Assembly: GCA_002477595.1 (NCBI GenBank)
Contig: DLQN01000002.1
Location: forward strand, 1 to 18,765
Origin: Roseivirga sp. UBA7431
GTDB lineage: Bacteria; Bacteroidota; Bacteroidia; Cytophagales; Cyclobacteriaceae
Direction of reading: 5' to 3'
Length of the DNA stretch: 18,765 bases
The position numbers and the translations under genes are program-made. Positions 8,373 to 16,450 of the stretch are shown one piece after another (position 1 is the stretch's first letter; every line of letters begins with the position of its first letter). Under the pieces are notes generated by a model, which was given only the letters and a program-made list of their open reading frames with translations, made no database searches and was not told the origin of the DNA.

Positions 8373-10913
8373 ATGAAACTACAATTCAAGATTCTATTAC
8401 TAGCATCTGTCTTTATTTTCGGTAACCTAGCGAAAGCACAAGCACCCAAAAAGCTAGATGCTGCCGAGATTAAGCAAGCACTAAATAAACTAGAAGTGCT
8501 CGGATCTGTACTCTATGTAGCCGCCCATCCCGATGATGAGAATACTCGGTTAATTGCCTTTATGGCCAACGAACGCAAGCTTCGTACTGCCTACATGGCG
8601 ATGACTCGCGGTGATGGAGGTCAGAACTTGGTTGGAACTGACATTCGAGAATATCTGGGGATCATTAGAACGCAAGAGCTATTAGCGGCTAGGCGACAAG
8701 ATGGAGGAGAGCAGTTCTTTACGAGAACGAATGACTTTGGCTTTTCGAAAGACCCTGACGAGACATTTAACACTTGGGATAAGGACGATGCCCTTGCAGA
8801 TGTAGTTTGGAACATCAGAAGATTCAGACCAGATGTAATGATTGCCAGGTTCGATACAGCAAGTGCACCTGGAGGAAGAATGCATGGCCACCATACGGCT
8901 TCAGCCAGATTGGCAATGGAAGCCTTCGACATAGCGAATGACCCTAAAGTTTATCCAGAACAGCTCGAATATGTGGAGCCTTGGCAACCGAAAGGGCTCT
9001 ATTGGAATACATACAACTTTGGGGGAGATAATAACGGTACTTTCTCTGGACAATCAGGCTACTTTGAACTTGACTTGGGCACATTCAATGAGCTCTTGGG
9101 AAAGTCGTATGATGAAATATCAGCCATTAGTAGAAGTCAGCATAAGTCACAGGGCTTTGGTAGCACTGGCAGAAGGGGAGAATTAAGAGAGTATGTTAAG
9201 CTCTGGAAGGGTAAGACACCAAAAGAGAACATGTTTTCTGATATTGACCAGACCTGGAGTAGAGTTCAAGGTGGGGAATCCGTAGGGTCATTGATTGCTA
9301 AGGCAAACGAAAATTTTAATATCGAAAACCCTTCAGCAATTGTTCCCGATCTAATGAAGGCTCGGCAGGCGCTATTGAATATTAAGGATGAGTACTGGAA
9401 GAATGTAAAGCTTAAAGAGCTCGATTTAGTTATTAAATCAGCAATGGGACTTTACCTTGAGGCAACAGCAAATAACTATAGTGCCGTTCCAGGAGAGGAA
9501 ATTACCATGTCATATGAGGCTGTCAACCGATCTGACGTTTCGATACAATTGAATTCCATTGAGATTCCGGCCCTCGGTGCAAAAATTACACCTAACACGA
9601 GCCTGTCCTACAATCAAAAAATCACACAAGAAGAGAAATATACAATAGATGAGAACTTGCCATATTCTCAACCTTACTGGCTAAAGGAAGAGGCAAGTTT
9701 AGGCATGTACAAAGTAACGGATCAGCAGTTGAGAGGGATTGCTGAGAATAAGGCAGCATTGCAAGCGGTATTCAACCTGAACATTGACGGGATTCCTTAT
9801 CAATACGAGACCGATGTTGTTTACAAACGAAACGACAGGGTAAAAGGAGAATATTACAGGCCATTTGTAATTACTCCTCCGGTAATGGCGGATATCAAAG
9901 AGAGCGTTTTAGTATTCCCTGATAACCTGCCTAAAGTGGTAAATGTGGTGGTCAAGTCTGGTAGATCAGATGTGAAAGGTACTGTTCGATTAAACTTGCC
10001 TCAAGGATGGAAGTCAAATCCAGCGTCTGTTGATTATGATTTAAAGGGAAAAAACGAAGAGTTATCAGTTGAATTCAGCGTGTTGCCTCCTACATCTCCG
10101 GAAGAAGCCTACATAGGTGTTCAGGCCACTTATAATGGACAAACATACGATCGTGGTCTCAAGGTTTTAGATTATGATCATATCCCTGTCCAAACGATTT
10201 TCCCAAAAAGTAATACCAAGGTTGTTCGAGTTGATATCAAGAGAACAAGCCAATATGTAGGTTATATCATGGGTTCTGGTGACGCCATACCAGAAAGCCT
10301 AGAGCAAGTAGGGTATAATGTCACGATACTTGATCCGAACAGTATCACTGCCGAAAGCCTTGAAGCATATGATGCAGTTATTGTAGGTGTAAGGGCTTAT
10401 AACACCATTGAGAGAATGAGCGTAGTGCAACCTCGTTTAATGGAGTATGTAAATGGTGGAGGAACAGTGATCACTCAATACAACACGAGTATGCGAAATC
10501 AACCTGCTATTGGGCCATATCCGTTTAGCATTTCAAGAGACCGTGTAACAGTAGAGGAGGCTGGAGTAACTATTCTGTCACCTGATCATCCGATCATCAA
10601 TGGGCCGAATAAGATTACTCAAAAAGACTTTGATGGCTGGGTACAAGAACGTGGACTATATTTCCCTAATGAATGGGACGATAAGTATACTCCTATACTT
10701 TCTAGCAATGACCCAGGAGAAACTCCAAAGAATGGAGGACTAATAGTCGGTCAATACGGGGAAGGTTACTTTGTGTACACAGGGTATTCTTGGTTTAGAG
10801 AATTGCCAGCAGGTGTATCAGGAGCCTTTAGAATATTTACTAATATGATTTCCTTGGGGCACGAGAAGCCTAAAAGTGCTAACTTGAACTCAGTAGAAAA
10901 CAAAAAGGAATGA
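8373..10913 (+). CDS. Secreted multidomain PIG-L (LmbE-like) deacetylase
   Basis: PIG-L/LmbE enzymes are zinc hydrolases that remove N-acetyl groups, usually from N-acetylglucosamine conjugates. I start at the ATG at 8373 because it opens a clean signal peptide (MKLQFKILLLASVFIFGNLA, then KAQA); the in-frame ATG at 8301 would bury it behind 24 polar residues. The mature 846-residue protein has the zinc motif AHPDDE (51-56), the MTRGDGGQN loop (77-85) and HGHH (171-174), which supplies the other conserved histidine. Residues of about 380-600 look like beta-sandwich modules (for example LPQGWKSNPASVDYDLKG). From about 608 an alpha/beta domain resembles glutamine-amidotransferase/ThuA-like folds (VTILDP, YDAVIVGVRAYNT, YVNGGGTVITQYNTS). 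A box close to the -7 motif, TATATTCG, lies at 8330-8337. The stop overlaps the next start (ATGA). The acetylated substrate is unknown; an envelope glycan is my inference. Confidence 0.85.
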   Translation: MKLQFKILLLASVFIFGNLAKAQAPKKLDAAEIKQALNKLEVLGSVLYVAAHPDDENTRLIAFMANERKLRTAYMAMTRGDGGQNLVGTDIREYLGIIRTQELLAARRQDGGEQFFTRTNDFGFSKDPDETFNTWDKDDALADVVWNIRRFRPDVMIARFDTASAPGGRMHGHHTASARLAMEAFDIANDPKVYPEQLEYVEPWQPKGLYWNTYNFGGDNNGTFSGQSGYFELDLGTFNELLGKSYDEISAISRSQHKSQGFGSTGRRGELREYVKLWKGKTPKENMFSDIDQTWSRVQGGESVGSLIAKANENFNIENPSAIVPDLMKARQALLNIKDEYWKNVKLKELDLVIKSAMGLYLEATANNYSAVPGEEITMSYEAVNRSDVSIQLNSIEIPALGAKITPNTSLSYNQKITQEEKYTIDENLPYSQPYWLKEEASLGMYKVTDQQLRGIAENKAALQAVFNLNIDGIPYQYETDVVYKRNDRVKGEYYRPFVITPPVMADIKESVLVFPDNLPKVVNVVVKSGRSDVKGTVRLNLPQGWKSNPASVDYDLKGKNEELSVEFSVLPPTSPEEAYIGVQATYNGQTYDRGLKVLDYDHIPVQTIFPKSNTKVVRVDIKRTSQYVGYIMGSGDAIPESLEQVGYNVTILDPNSITAESLEAYDAVIVGVRAYNTIERMSVVQPRLMEYVNGGGTVITQYNTSMRNQPAIGPYPFSISRDRVTVEEAGVTILSPDHPIINGPNKITQKDFDGWVQERGLYFPNEWDDKYTPILSSNDPGETPKNGGLIVGQYGEGYFVYTGYSWFRELPAGVSGAFRIFTNMISLGHEKPKSANLNSVENKKE

Positions 10914-11047
10914 CCCAAAATACGAATGAGGTGAATGATGACAAGCCTCCATTTTTTAGTTCTTGGCCTAAGGTGTACATGCTAGTAATGGGCGTCTTGG
11001 CAGTGTTGATCTTTCTCTTTTATCTCTTTACAGAACATTATTCATGA
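10910..11047 (+). CDS. 45-residue single-span membrane protein, possible symporter partner
   Basis: An ATG at 10910 overlaps the deacetylase stop (ATGA, 10910-10913), and the ORF ends in TGA at 11045-11047, overlapping the symporter ATG at 11044. The product begins MTQNTNEVNDDKPPFFSSWP, a polar, acidic N-tail with an aromatic/Pro motif. It then has one hydrophobic helix from about residue 21 to 40 (KVYMLVMGVLAVLIFLFYLF) and a short tail TEHYS. It has no signal cleavage site, so it should be a small inner-membrane protein. Exact ATGA junctions on both sides strongly indicate translational coupling and argue against chance. Some sodium:solute symporters have small membrane subunits, and I infer that role here; a stabilising or assembly function for the deacetylase is the alternative. 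It is too short for common gene-calling cutoffs and is easily missed. Confidence 0.8.
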   Translation: MTQNTNEVNDDKPPFFSSWPKVYMLVMGVLAVLIFLFYLFTEHYS

Positions 11048-12750
11048 GTACTATAGATTGGATTGTACTTTTTGGTACACTCATTTCCATTGTAGCCTAT
11101 GGCGTTTGGAAGTCAAAAGACACCAAGGATATGGATGGCTATCTCCGTGGAGGTAGTGATGTCAAATGGTGGGCGATTGGATTGTCGATTATGGCTACTC
11201 AAGCCAGCGCAATTACTTTCTTGTCTACACCTGGTCAAGCCTTCAACGATGGCATGGGCTTTATCCAGTTCTACTTCGGGTTACCGGTGGCAATGATCAT
11301 CATTGCCGTATTCTTTTTACCCATCTATTACAAGCTCAAAGTCTATACAGCTTACGAATACCTAGAAACTCGTTTTGATATGAAAACGAGAATGTTGGCT
11401 GCTTTTATCTTCTTGGTTCAGAGAGGATTAGGTGCTGGTATTACAATTTATGCTCCATCTATTATTTTATCATCCCTTTTAGGTTGGGACCTTAAGATTA
11501 CGAATGTTTTAATCGGAACTTTGGTAATCATTTATACAGTTTCTGGGGGTACCAAGGCTGTAACTCAAACCCAGAAAACCCAAATGGCGGTCATGATGGG
11601 AGGAATGATTATCGCAGGTATTTTAGTAATCGTGTCTCTTCCAACAGGAGTTGGCTTTGGCGATGCTTTGAATGTAGCCGGTAAGATGGGGAAACTCGAT
11701 GTCGTAGACTTTTCATTTGACCTTAAAAATAGGTATAGTTTCTGGTCAGGAATGACAGGGGCTGTATTTCTGTTTTTGTCTTATTTTGGGACAGACCAAT
11801 CCCAAGTCCAACGTTATTTATCAGGGAAATCGCTCTCTGAGAGCCGTTTAGGGCTTATGATGAATGGCCTGCTAAAAGTGCCAATGCAATTCATTATCCT
11901 CTTTATTGGTGTAATGGTGTTTGTATACTATCAATATAATCAGCCACCAGTATTCTTTAATGAAACTGTTAAAGAGGAGATTTACGAAACAGACTATGCT
12001 GATGATTTTAGGACACTAGAGTTAGAGTATGAGTCCGTTTTTAGTGAAAAACTCGAGGCGGTCAATGAGTTGAATCGTGCAATTAAAACTGATGATCCGC
12101 TTGAGATTGAAAGTGCTCAAACGCTTGTCAATCAGATCCAAACCGAATCGGATGAAATCAGGGCTGAAGCTAAAGTCATGATTGAGGCGGCTGTACCAGG
12201 GGCTGAAATCAACGACAAGGATTATATCTTCATGACCTTTGTGATGAATGTGTTACCTGTGGGGATAATCGGGCTTCTCTTTGCTGTAATTTTCTCAGCA
12301 GCTATGTCATCTACCGCTTCGGAGTTAAATGCCCTTGGAGGGACAACAACGATCGATTTTTATAAAAGAAAGGTTAAACAGGATGGTGATGACTTACATT
12401 ATTTGAAAAAGTCAAAGTTATTTACCCTAGCATGGGGCATACTAGCCATTATCATAGCTTCGAGTTTATCGCTCTTTGAGAACTTAATTCAGGCAGTAAA
12501 CCTTATTGGTTCCCTTTTCTACCCTACGGTATTAGGAATTTTTATTGTGGCCTTCTTCTTTAAGTCCATTAAATCAAATGCAGTATTTATTGGAGCAATT
12601 TTAAGCCAGTTGGTCATATTTTTGATTCACTATTTGAATATTCAAGGAACTGCAGGTGTCTTTACTATGGGCTTCCTTTGGTACAATGCTTTAGGCTGTA
12701 TCCTAGTTGTGCTTTTCAGTTTTATGATAAAGATCGTCAGGGATAAGTAA
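11044..12750 (+). CDS. Sodium:solute symporter (SSS family) with large hydrophilic insertion
   Basis: This 568-residue inner-membrane protein belongs to the SSS (SLC5-like, LeuT-fold) family. It starts with a short helix (IDWIVLFGTLISIVAYGVW), followed by GGSDVKWWAIGLSIMATQASAITFLSTPGQAF, a sodium-symporter signature. Many further hydrophobic helices follow, including the FFGTDQSQVQRYLSGKS-like segment (read here as YFGTDQSQVQRYLSGKS) and AVIFSAAMSSTASELNALG. About residues 299-390 form a Glu/Asp/Lys-rich insertion, predicted helical, before the helix beginning DYIFMTFVMNVLP. I recall this insertion in Bacteroidota members of the family. Substrate cannot be told from sequence; coupling by an ATGA overlap to the mini-protein and the deacetylase suggests a sugar or amino-sugar released outside. 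Its stop lies 5 bp from the stop of the convergent nuclease gene, with no hairpin visible between them. Confidence 0.9.
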   Translation: MSTIDWIVLFGTLISIVAYGVWKSKDTKDMDGYLRGGSDVKWWAIGLSIMATQASAITFLSTPGQAFNDGMGFIQFYFGLPVAMIIIAVFFLPIYYKLKVYTAYEYLETRFDMKTRMLAAFIFLVQRGLGAGITIYAPSIILSSLLGWDLKITNVLIGTLVIIYTVSGGTKAVTQTQKTQMAVMMGGMIIAGILVIVSLPTGVGFGDALNVAGKMGKLDVVDFSFDLKNRYSFWSGMTGAVFLFLSYFGTDQSQVQRYLSGKSLSESRLGLMMNGLLKVPMQFIILFIGVMVFVYYQYNQPPVFFNETVKEEIYETDYADDFRTLELEYESVFSEKLEAVNELNRAIKTDDPLEIESAQTLVNQIQTESDEIRAEAKVMIEAAVPGAEINDKDYIFMTFVMNVLPVGIIGLLFAVIFSAAMSSTASELNALGGTTTIDFYKRKVKQDGDDLHYLKKSKLFTLAWGILAIIIASSLSLFENLIQAVNLIGSLFYPTVLGIFIVAFFFKSIKSNAVFIGAILSQLVIFLIHYLNIQGTAGVFTMGFLWYNALGCILVVLFSFMIKIVRDK

Positions 12751-12755
12751 TAAGC

Positions 12756-13586
12756 TTAGCTTCCTTTAACAAGCGATCGACACTCATTAATTACTTTGGT
12801 TGTCTTATTTGATCGAATGAAACTCAAATGTTCGGGTTTGTCTAATAACTCTTTGCAGAGGACAATCTTCTGATCCAAGAGATGTTGTTTTTCCGATTTG
12901 GTCAAGGAGGATAGGCAAGTGATAGGGTATAATCCCGAAATATCAATCCTTTCTCGAAGGCTTCCTTTACTAGGGAAGTTCCAAGCCATCAACTCTATAT
13001 TCTCTCCAGAGGCGTATGAGATCGCATCGGCAGTGAAACGGGTATTGGTCACTATCCAACATTTATATTGAAGATCAGGCGCTTGTTGCTTTCTTAGCTG
13101 AGATACTATATCGTTGTATCGTGAGTGCACGTAGAGCACTACCTTAATATCCGATTTGTAGCTTTGATTGCCATGGTGTTTGCATTCTACAATGTATTGA
13201 ACCTCATGGTTCTTAGCCCAAACATCAACTTCATGGATAATGCGCTTCCCGTTCATAGCCACCCCGACACTTGTATCCAATCCCTGGAAGGCAAAAAGAT
13301 GACTTACATACTCTTCAAAGGGATATCCCGAAGGCCCGAGCTCTAGAATGGCCTTTTGCAATTTGTACCTAGCGGCCAACTGGTAGGAAGATTTTCTTAG
13401 TAATTGATAAGCATGTTTATAAACGTCCTTTGTTGTTAGGCGCTCTGTTGGTAAGCGGAGTATAGCGATGGTGATTTTTTTGATTAATTCTAGGCTAGCC
13501 CCTGAACGAAAGAGTGAACTTTCTAGTTTCTCGGAAGAGAAGGGAACGAGTGCCCCAGAAGACTTTTTGATCAAAGTTTTGTTCAT
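12756..13586 (-). CDS. ATP-cone plus Mrr-like PD-(D/E)XK restriction endonuclease
   Basis: I choose the ATG at 13586 (276 residues) because MNKTLIKKSSGALVPFSSEK begins an ATP-cone-like domain. Residues 1-85 match the ATP-cone pattern (K.sG..vpFs.eKl..sl...Ga, later RLTTKDVYKHAY). A further 53 codons upstream are open but would overlap the divergent gene and do not look like domain sequence. Residues of about 88-200 carry a restriction-endonuclease-like fold: FEEYVSHLFAFQGL, then Asp121 in HEVDVW and Glu134-x-Lys136 in YIVECKHH, the D...ExK catalytic set of Mrr-type nucleases, followed by a helix. The remainder is a helical tail with no obvious motif. It should be a cytoplasmic nucleotide-responsive DNase. 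No methyltransferase is adjacent, so it might act on modified DNA as Mrr does, or in repair. It lies 48 bp from a divergent DEDDh/GIY-YIG nuclease gene. Confidence 0.8.
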   Translation of the reverse strand: MNKTLIKKSSGALVPFSSEKLESSLFRSGASLELIKKITIAILRLPTERLTTKDVYKHAYQLLRKSSYQLAARYKLQKAILELGPSGYPFEEYVSHLFAFQGLDTSVGVAMNGKRIIHEVDVWAKNHEVQYIVECKHHGNQSYKSDIKVVLYVHSRYNDIVSQLRKQQAPDLQYKCWIVTNTRFTADAISYASGENIELMAWNFPSKGSLRERIDISGLYPITCLSSLTKSEKQHLLDQKIVLCKELLDKPEHLSFIRSNKTTKVINECRSLVKGS

Positions 13587-13634
13587 GCTTTTACAAAGTA
13601 GTGAAAGCAAAAAATCTTCCCTAAATTTCATCCA

Positions 13635-14966
13635 ATGTATGCTATAGTAGACATAGAAACGACTGGTAGTGCCGCGGCTTACGGAAAGATCACTGAGATT
13701 GCTATCCTGATTCACGATGGGCAACGCGTTGTCGATGAATTTCAATCTTTGGTGAATCCAGAGTGTGGTATTCCAATGCGAATTACCTCCTTAACAGGCA
13801 TTTCCAATGAAATGGTCTACGATGCTCCAAAGTTCTTTGAGATCGCTAAAGAAGTACATCAACTGCTTCAGGGAAATATATTCGTAGCACATAATGTCAA
13901 CTTTGACTATTCCTTTATCAAGAAAGAGTTTCAAGACCTCGGAGCTACGCTCAACTTGAATAAATTATGTACCGTCAGGTTAAGTCGTAAGATATTCCCT
14001 GGACTTAAATCCTACAGCCTTGGAAGGCTAAGCGAACATTTCAATATAGAAAATGGTGCTCGCCATAGAGCAATGGGAGATGCTAGGGCAACCGTTGAGC
14101 TGTTGGATCTTTTGATTCAGAAGGATACTGGGCAGATCAATGAATCCCTAAAACGAAATTCTAAAGAATCAGATTTACCACCTAACCTTACGAAAAAGAT
14201 CTTTGACGATCTACCTGAGCTTACGGGCGTATACTACTTTCACGATGCGCATGGAAAAGTACTCTATGTCGGGAAGGCAAATAGCATTAAGGCCCGTATC
14301 AGGAATCACTTTTCAGCAACAGATGTTGTTTACAAGCAAGGAATGAAAGATCAAATTTATGATATCTCATTCGAACTTTGTGGTGACGAGTTGATTGCAT
14401 TTTTGCTCGAATCCTATGAAATAAAGAGGCTATTTCCTCCATTCAACAAAGCACAAAAATATCCCTCAATTAAGTACGGGCTATATCATTACGAGGACGC
14501 AAGAGGTTTTCACAGGCTCTCCATAGGCAAGGTTCAAAAAGGACATCCACCGGTAAAAGCGTTTACGTCTTTTGACAAGGCAAGAACATTTCTTATCCAA
14601 TTTGTCAAAGAGCACAACCTAGATCCAGCGCTCTGCAGTTTGCCAGCAGAAATGATGAAATACTTTGGGTATTCTTTCAAAGAATCCGATCAAGAGGAGC
14701 TGAAAAAGAGATTTAGTACGGCTATTACTTCTTTAGATGATGGCAAGCAAACGTATTGTTTATTAGGAGAGGGTAGGACAATAGGCGAGAAGAGTGTGGT
14801 GCTTATAGAAGGAGGTGCCTACAAAGGCTTTGGTTTCTTCGATAACGATTTTGAAGGAGATGACTTGGATCAGCTCAAGGATATTGTCAAAATTTATCCA
14901 GATACCCCAGACGTACACCGCATCATTAACCAGTTCAAGGAAAAGCGCCAAGTCTTAACATTTTAG
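13635..14966 (+). CDS. DEDDh exonuclease fused to GIY-YIG (UvrC/Cho-like) endonuclease
   Basis: The 443-residue protein has an N-terminal DnaQ-like 3'-5' exonuclease (1-165) with all DEDDh residues: Asp6 and Glu8 in DIETTG, Asp91 in HNVNFD, and His144 and Asp149 in ARHRAMGDA. After a linker (166-192) comes a GIY-YIG nuclease: GVYYF (198-202), LYVGKA (210-215), Arg221/Arg223 in KARIRNHF and the presumed metal Glu259 in LLESYEIKRLFPPFN, as in the UvrC N-terminal domain and Cho. Residues 280-443 have no motif I know. UvrC's UVR, RNaseH-like and HhH parts are missing, so this is a stand-alone nuclease of the Cho type carrying a proofreading-like exonuclease. Such fusions are known in several bacterial phyla. 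A role in excising damaged strands is inferred. The start lies only 48 bp from the divergent ATP-cone/Mrr gene. Confidence 0.88.
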   Translation: MYAIVDIETTGSAAAYGKITEIAILIHDGQRVVDEFQSLVNPECGIPMRITSLTGISNEMVYDAPKFFEIAKEVHQLLQGNIFVAHNVNFDYSFIKKEFQDLGATLNLNKLCTVRLSRKIFPGLKSYSLGRLSEHFNIENGARHRAMGDARATVELLDLLIQKDTGQINESLKRNSKESDLPPNLTKKIFDDLPELTGVYYFHDAHGKVLYVGKANSIKARIRNHFSATDVVYKQGMKDQIYDISFELCGDELIAFLLESYEIKRLFPPFNKAQKYPSIKYGLYHYEDARGFHRLSIGKVQKGHPPVKAFTSFDKARTFLIQFVKEHNLDPALCSLPAEMMKYFGYSFKESDQEELKKRFSTAITSLDDGKQTYCLLGEGRTIGEKSVVLIEGGAYKGFGFFDNDFEGDDLDQLKDIVKIYPDTPDVHRIINQFKEKRQVLTF

Positions 14967-15126
14967 TAAATTTTTTATTAGGGTTTTAGCCTTTCTGGTT
15001 GTCTAATTTGTGAAGAAACTGCCAACCGTAAATAAAATTTTCCGTTGGAGTAAATACTGAATTTTGAGTATCTTATTTGAAACTTCTGATACCTGTAAAC
15101 GTTATATTAAAGTAGATAAGAGCCTT

Positions 15127-15312
15127 ATGAAAAAGACTAAAGAAATTGGAGGGAAGCTGTTAAAGTATGCTGAAGATAGTATTCAGCAGAGATCTTTAAA
15201 GACCTCCAAGCGAATACGTAAGTACGTAGATAATGTGAGTGACGTGAGTAAAGAACTTGCTTTTGTTAGCTCATTAATGGCCATCCATAAGAAGATGAAG
15301 GTTTCAGATTAA
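15127..15312 (+). CDS. Small basic helical protein of unknown function
   Basis: From the ATG at 15127 the ORF gives 61 residues: MKKTKEIGGKLLKYAEDSIQ, then a basic amphipathic helix (QRSLKTSKRIRKYVDNVSDVSKEL) and LAFVSSLMAIHKKMKVSD. The frame can be extended to a TTG at 15064 (82 residues, adding SILFETSDTCKRYIKVDKSL), directly after an in-frame TGA. I prefer the ATG because the added part is less helical and TTG starts are rarer. There is no signal peptide, membrane span or Cys-based motif. Lys and Arg dominate, so nucleic-acid or membrane-surface binding is possible but unproven. It sits alone between the nuclease gene and the broken methyltransferase gene. I do not recognise a family. Confidence 0.5.
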   Translation: MKKTKEIGGKLLKYAEDSIQQRSLKTSKRIRKYVDNVSDVSKELAFVSSLMAIHKKMKVSD

Positions 15313-15466
15313 GCTTAATTAAAAGCGTTGGCTGATTCATATAAAGACGATATATTATTAAACTTGCTTTGAAATTCGTTTTTATATATGTGAACCGTTA
15401 ATTTTAATTTTCATTGATGGTAGGGTTATTTTTTAGATAGCTGTATTAACATCAAAGAATAAAGAA

Positions 15467-16390
15467 ATGTTACGAGACGCAGATCACTTTCCTTACTTAG
15501 TTTGCCCGTTTACTCGGAGAAAGTTGCGTTTTCTTTCTGAAAATGAACTAGAAAACATCAACAACCGAATAGATAGTGGTGAGTTGTATTTTCACCCAGG
15601 TATAAAAGTTTAAACCCATCTTGCACAGGCATTAGTTACTGAGCATCAGTCTTATATTTATCCAATCATCGACAACATACTCTACTTAAAAAGTGAGACT
15701 GCTATCGTTGCGAAAAATAGAACTGAAAACTATCTCAAAAGAATAAGTCAAACTATTATTGAAGACTTTGAGGCAAAATATGGTTTCAATTCAGAACAAT
15801 TAGAGCGTAAAAGTGATTCGTCAAGCAGTACCAAGTCAATAAACCCTGAGTTAGTTGTTTCATTAAAAAGTAAGTTGCTGAAGAAAGGCAATTACTTTAC
15901 ATCAATAGGTTCAAGTGATATTGACGCGCTTCATAACTTTATCTTCCAGACAAATTTTAAGCAGTATATCCATGTCGACTTTGACTTGAATAAACTCAAA
16001 TCGATTCAAGCTGAACTAAAAGATAAAACAGTCCTAGTTTTGGCTGACAATGGAAACCTGCCTTTTGGTGATGGTTCTTTAGATGGTTTGGTTTCATTCG
16101 ATCCAATTAATCAATATGACAAGGCAGATCAGAAGTTTGTTTACGATGACTTAAAAAGAATATTAAGTAATGATGCTGCTTCTGTCGTGTTCTATGAGAC
16201 TGATAAGCCGCTTCACACTAAGTTTTTGCTAAGCGCTGACAAATTTTCAAAAACTGCCCGTGGCTTAGTGATGCCTTGGAAAAAATTTAAGCTGCCAACA
16301 TTCTATTTTGAGGGGATTAACCCATCAAGTACCAATGATTCATCGAATCAAACGGTCGGTAAGACTTCTCTTAATCAACAATTTTCCTGA
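15467..16390 (+). pseudogene. Trm112-like plus methyltransferase-like gene interrupted by an in-frame TAA
   Basis: One frame runs from an ATG at 15467 to the TGA ending at 16390, 307 codons, broken only by TAA at 15611-15613 (codon 49). The front part, FPYLVCPFTRRKLRFL...GELYFHPGIKV, and the part after the stop, ALVTEHQSYIYPIIDNILYL, together make a Trm112-like module in which an N-terminal CPxTxxxL and a later YPIxxxIxxL flank a variable stretch; the stop falls inside it. Residues of about 140-280 resemble a class I SAM methyltransferase: IHVDFDLNKL, LADNGNLPFGDGSLDGLVS and YDDLKRIL. The SAM-binding glycine loop is degenerate (TSIGSSDID). A restart after the stop has only TTG at 15875, which would lose the Trm112 part. 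A single A-to-T change (AAA to TAA) would explain the lesion. A sequencing error or readthrough is the alternative. Confidence 0.65.
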
Positions 16391-16450
16391 TTAACGAGTC
16401 TAAAGCAAACCTTTTGCCTGTAAATAAGGTTAACGAACAAAAGGAATTAT

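Noticed and set aside
13587..13745. Open 53-codon extension of the ATP-cone/Mrr gene
   Set aside because: It runs into the divergent exonuclease gene, encodes no domain sequence, and the ATP-cone begins right after the ATG at 13586.
15003..15060. CCAAC/GTTGG hairpin upstream of the small basic gene as a terminator
   Set aside because: The stem is only about five bp with a long A/T-rich loop and no T-run after it.
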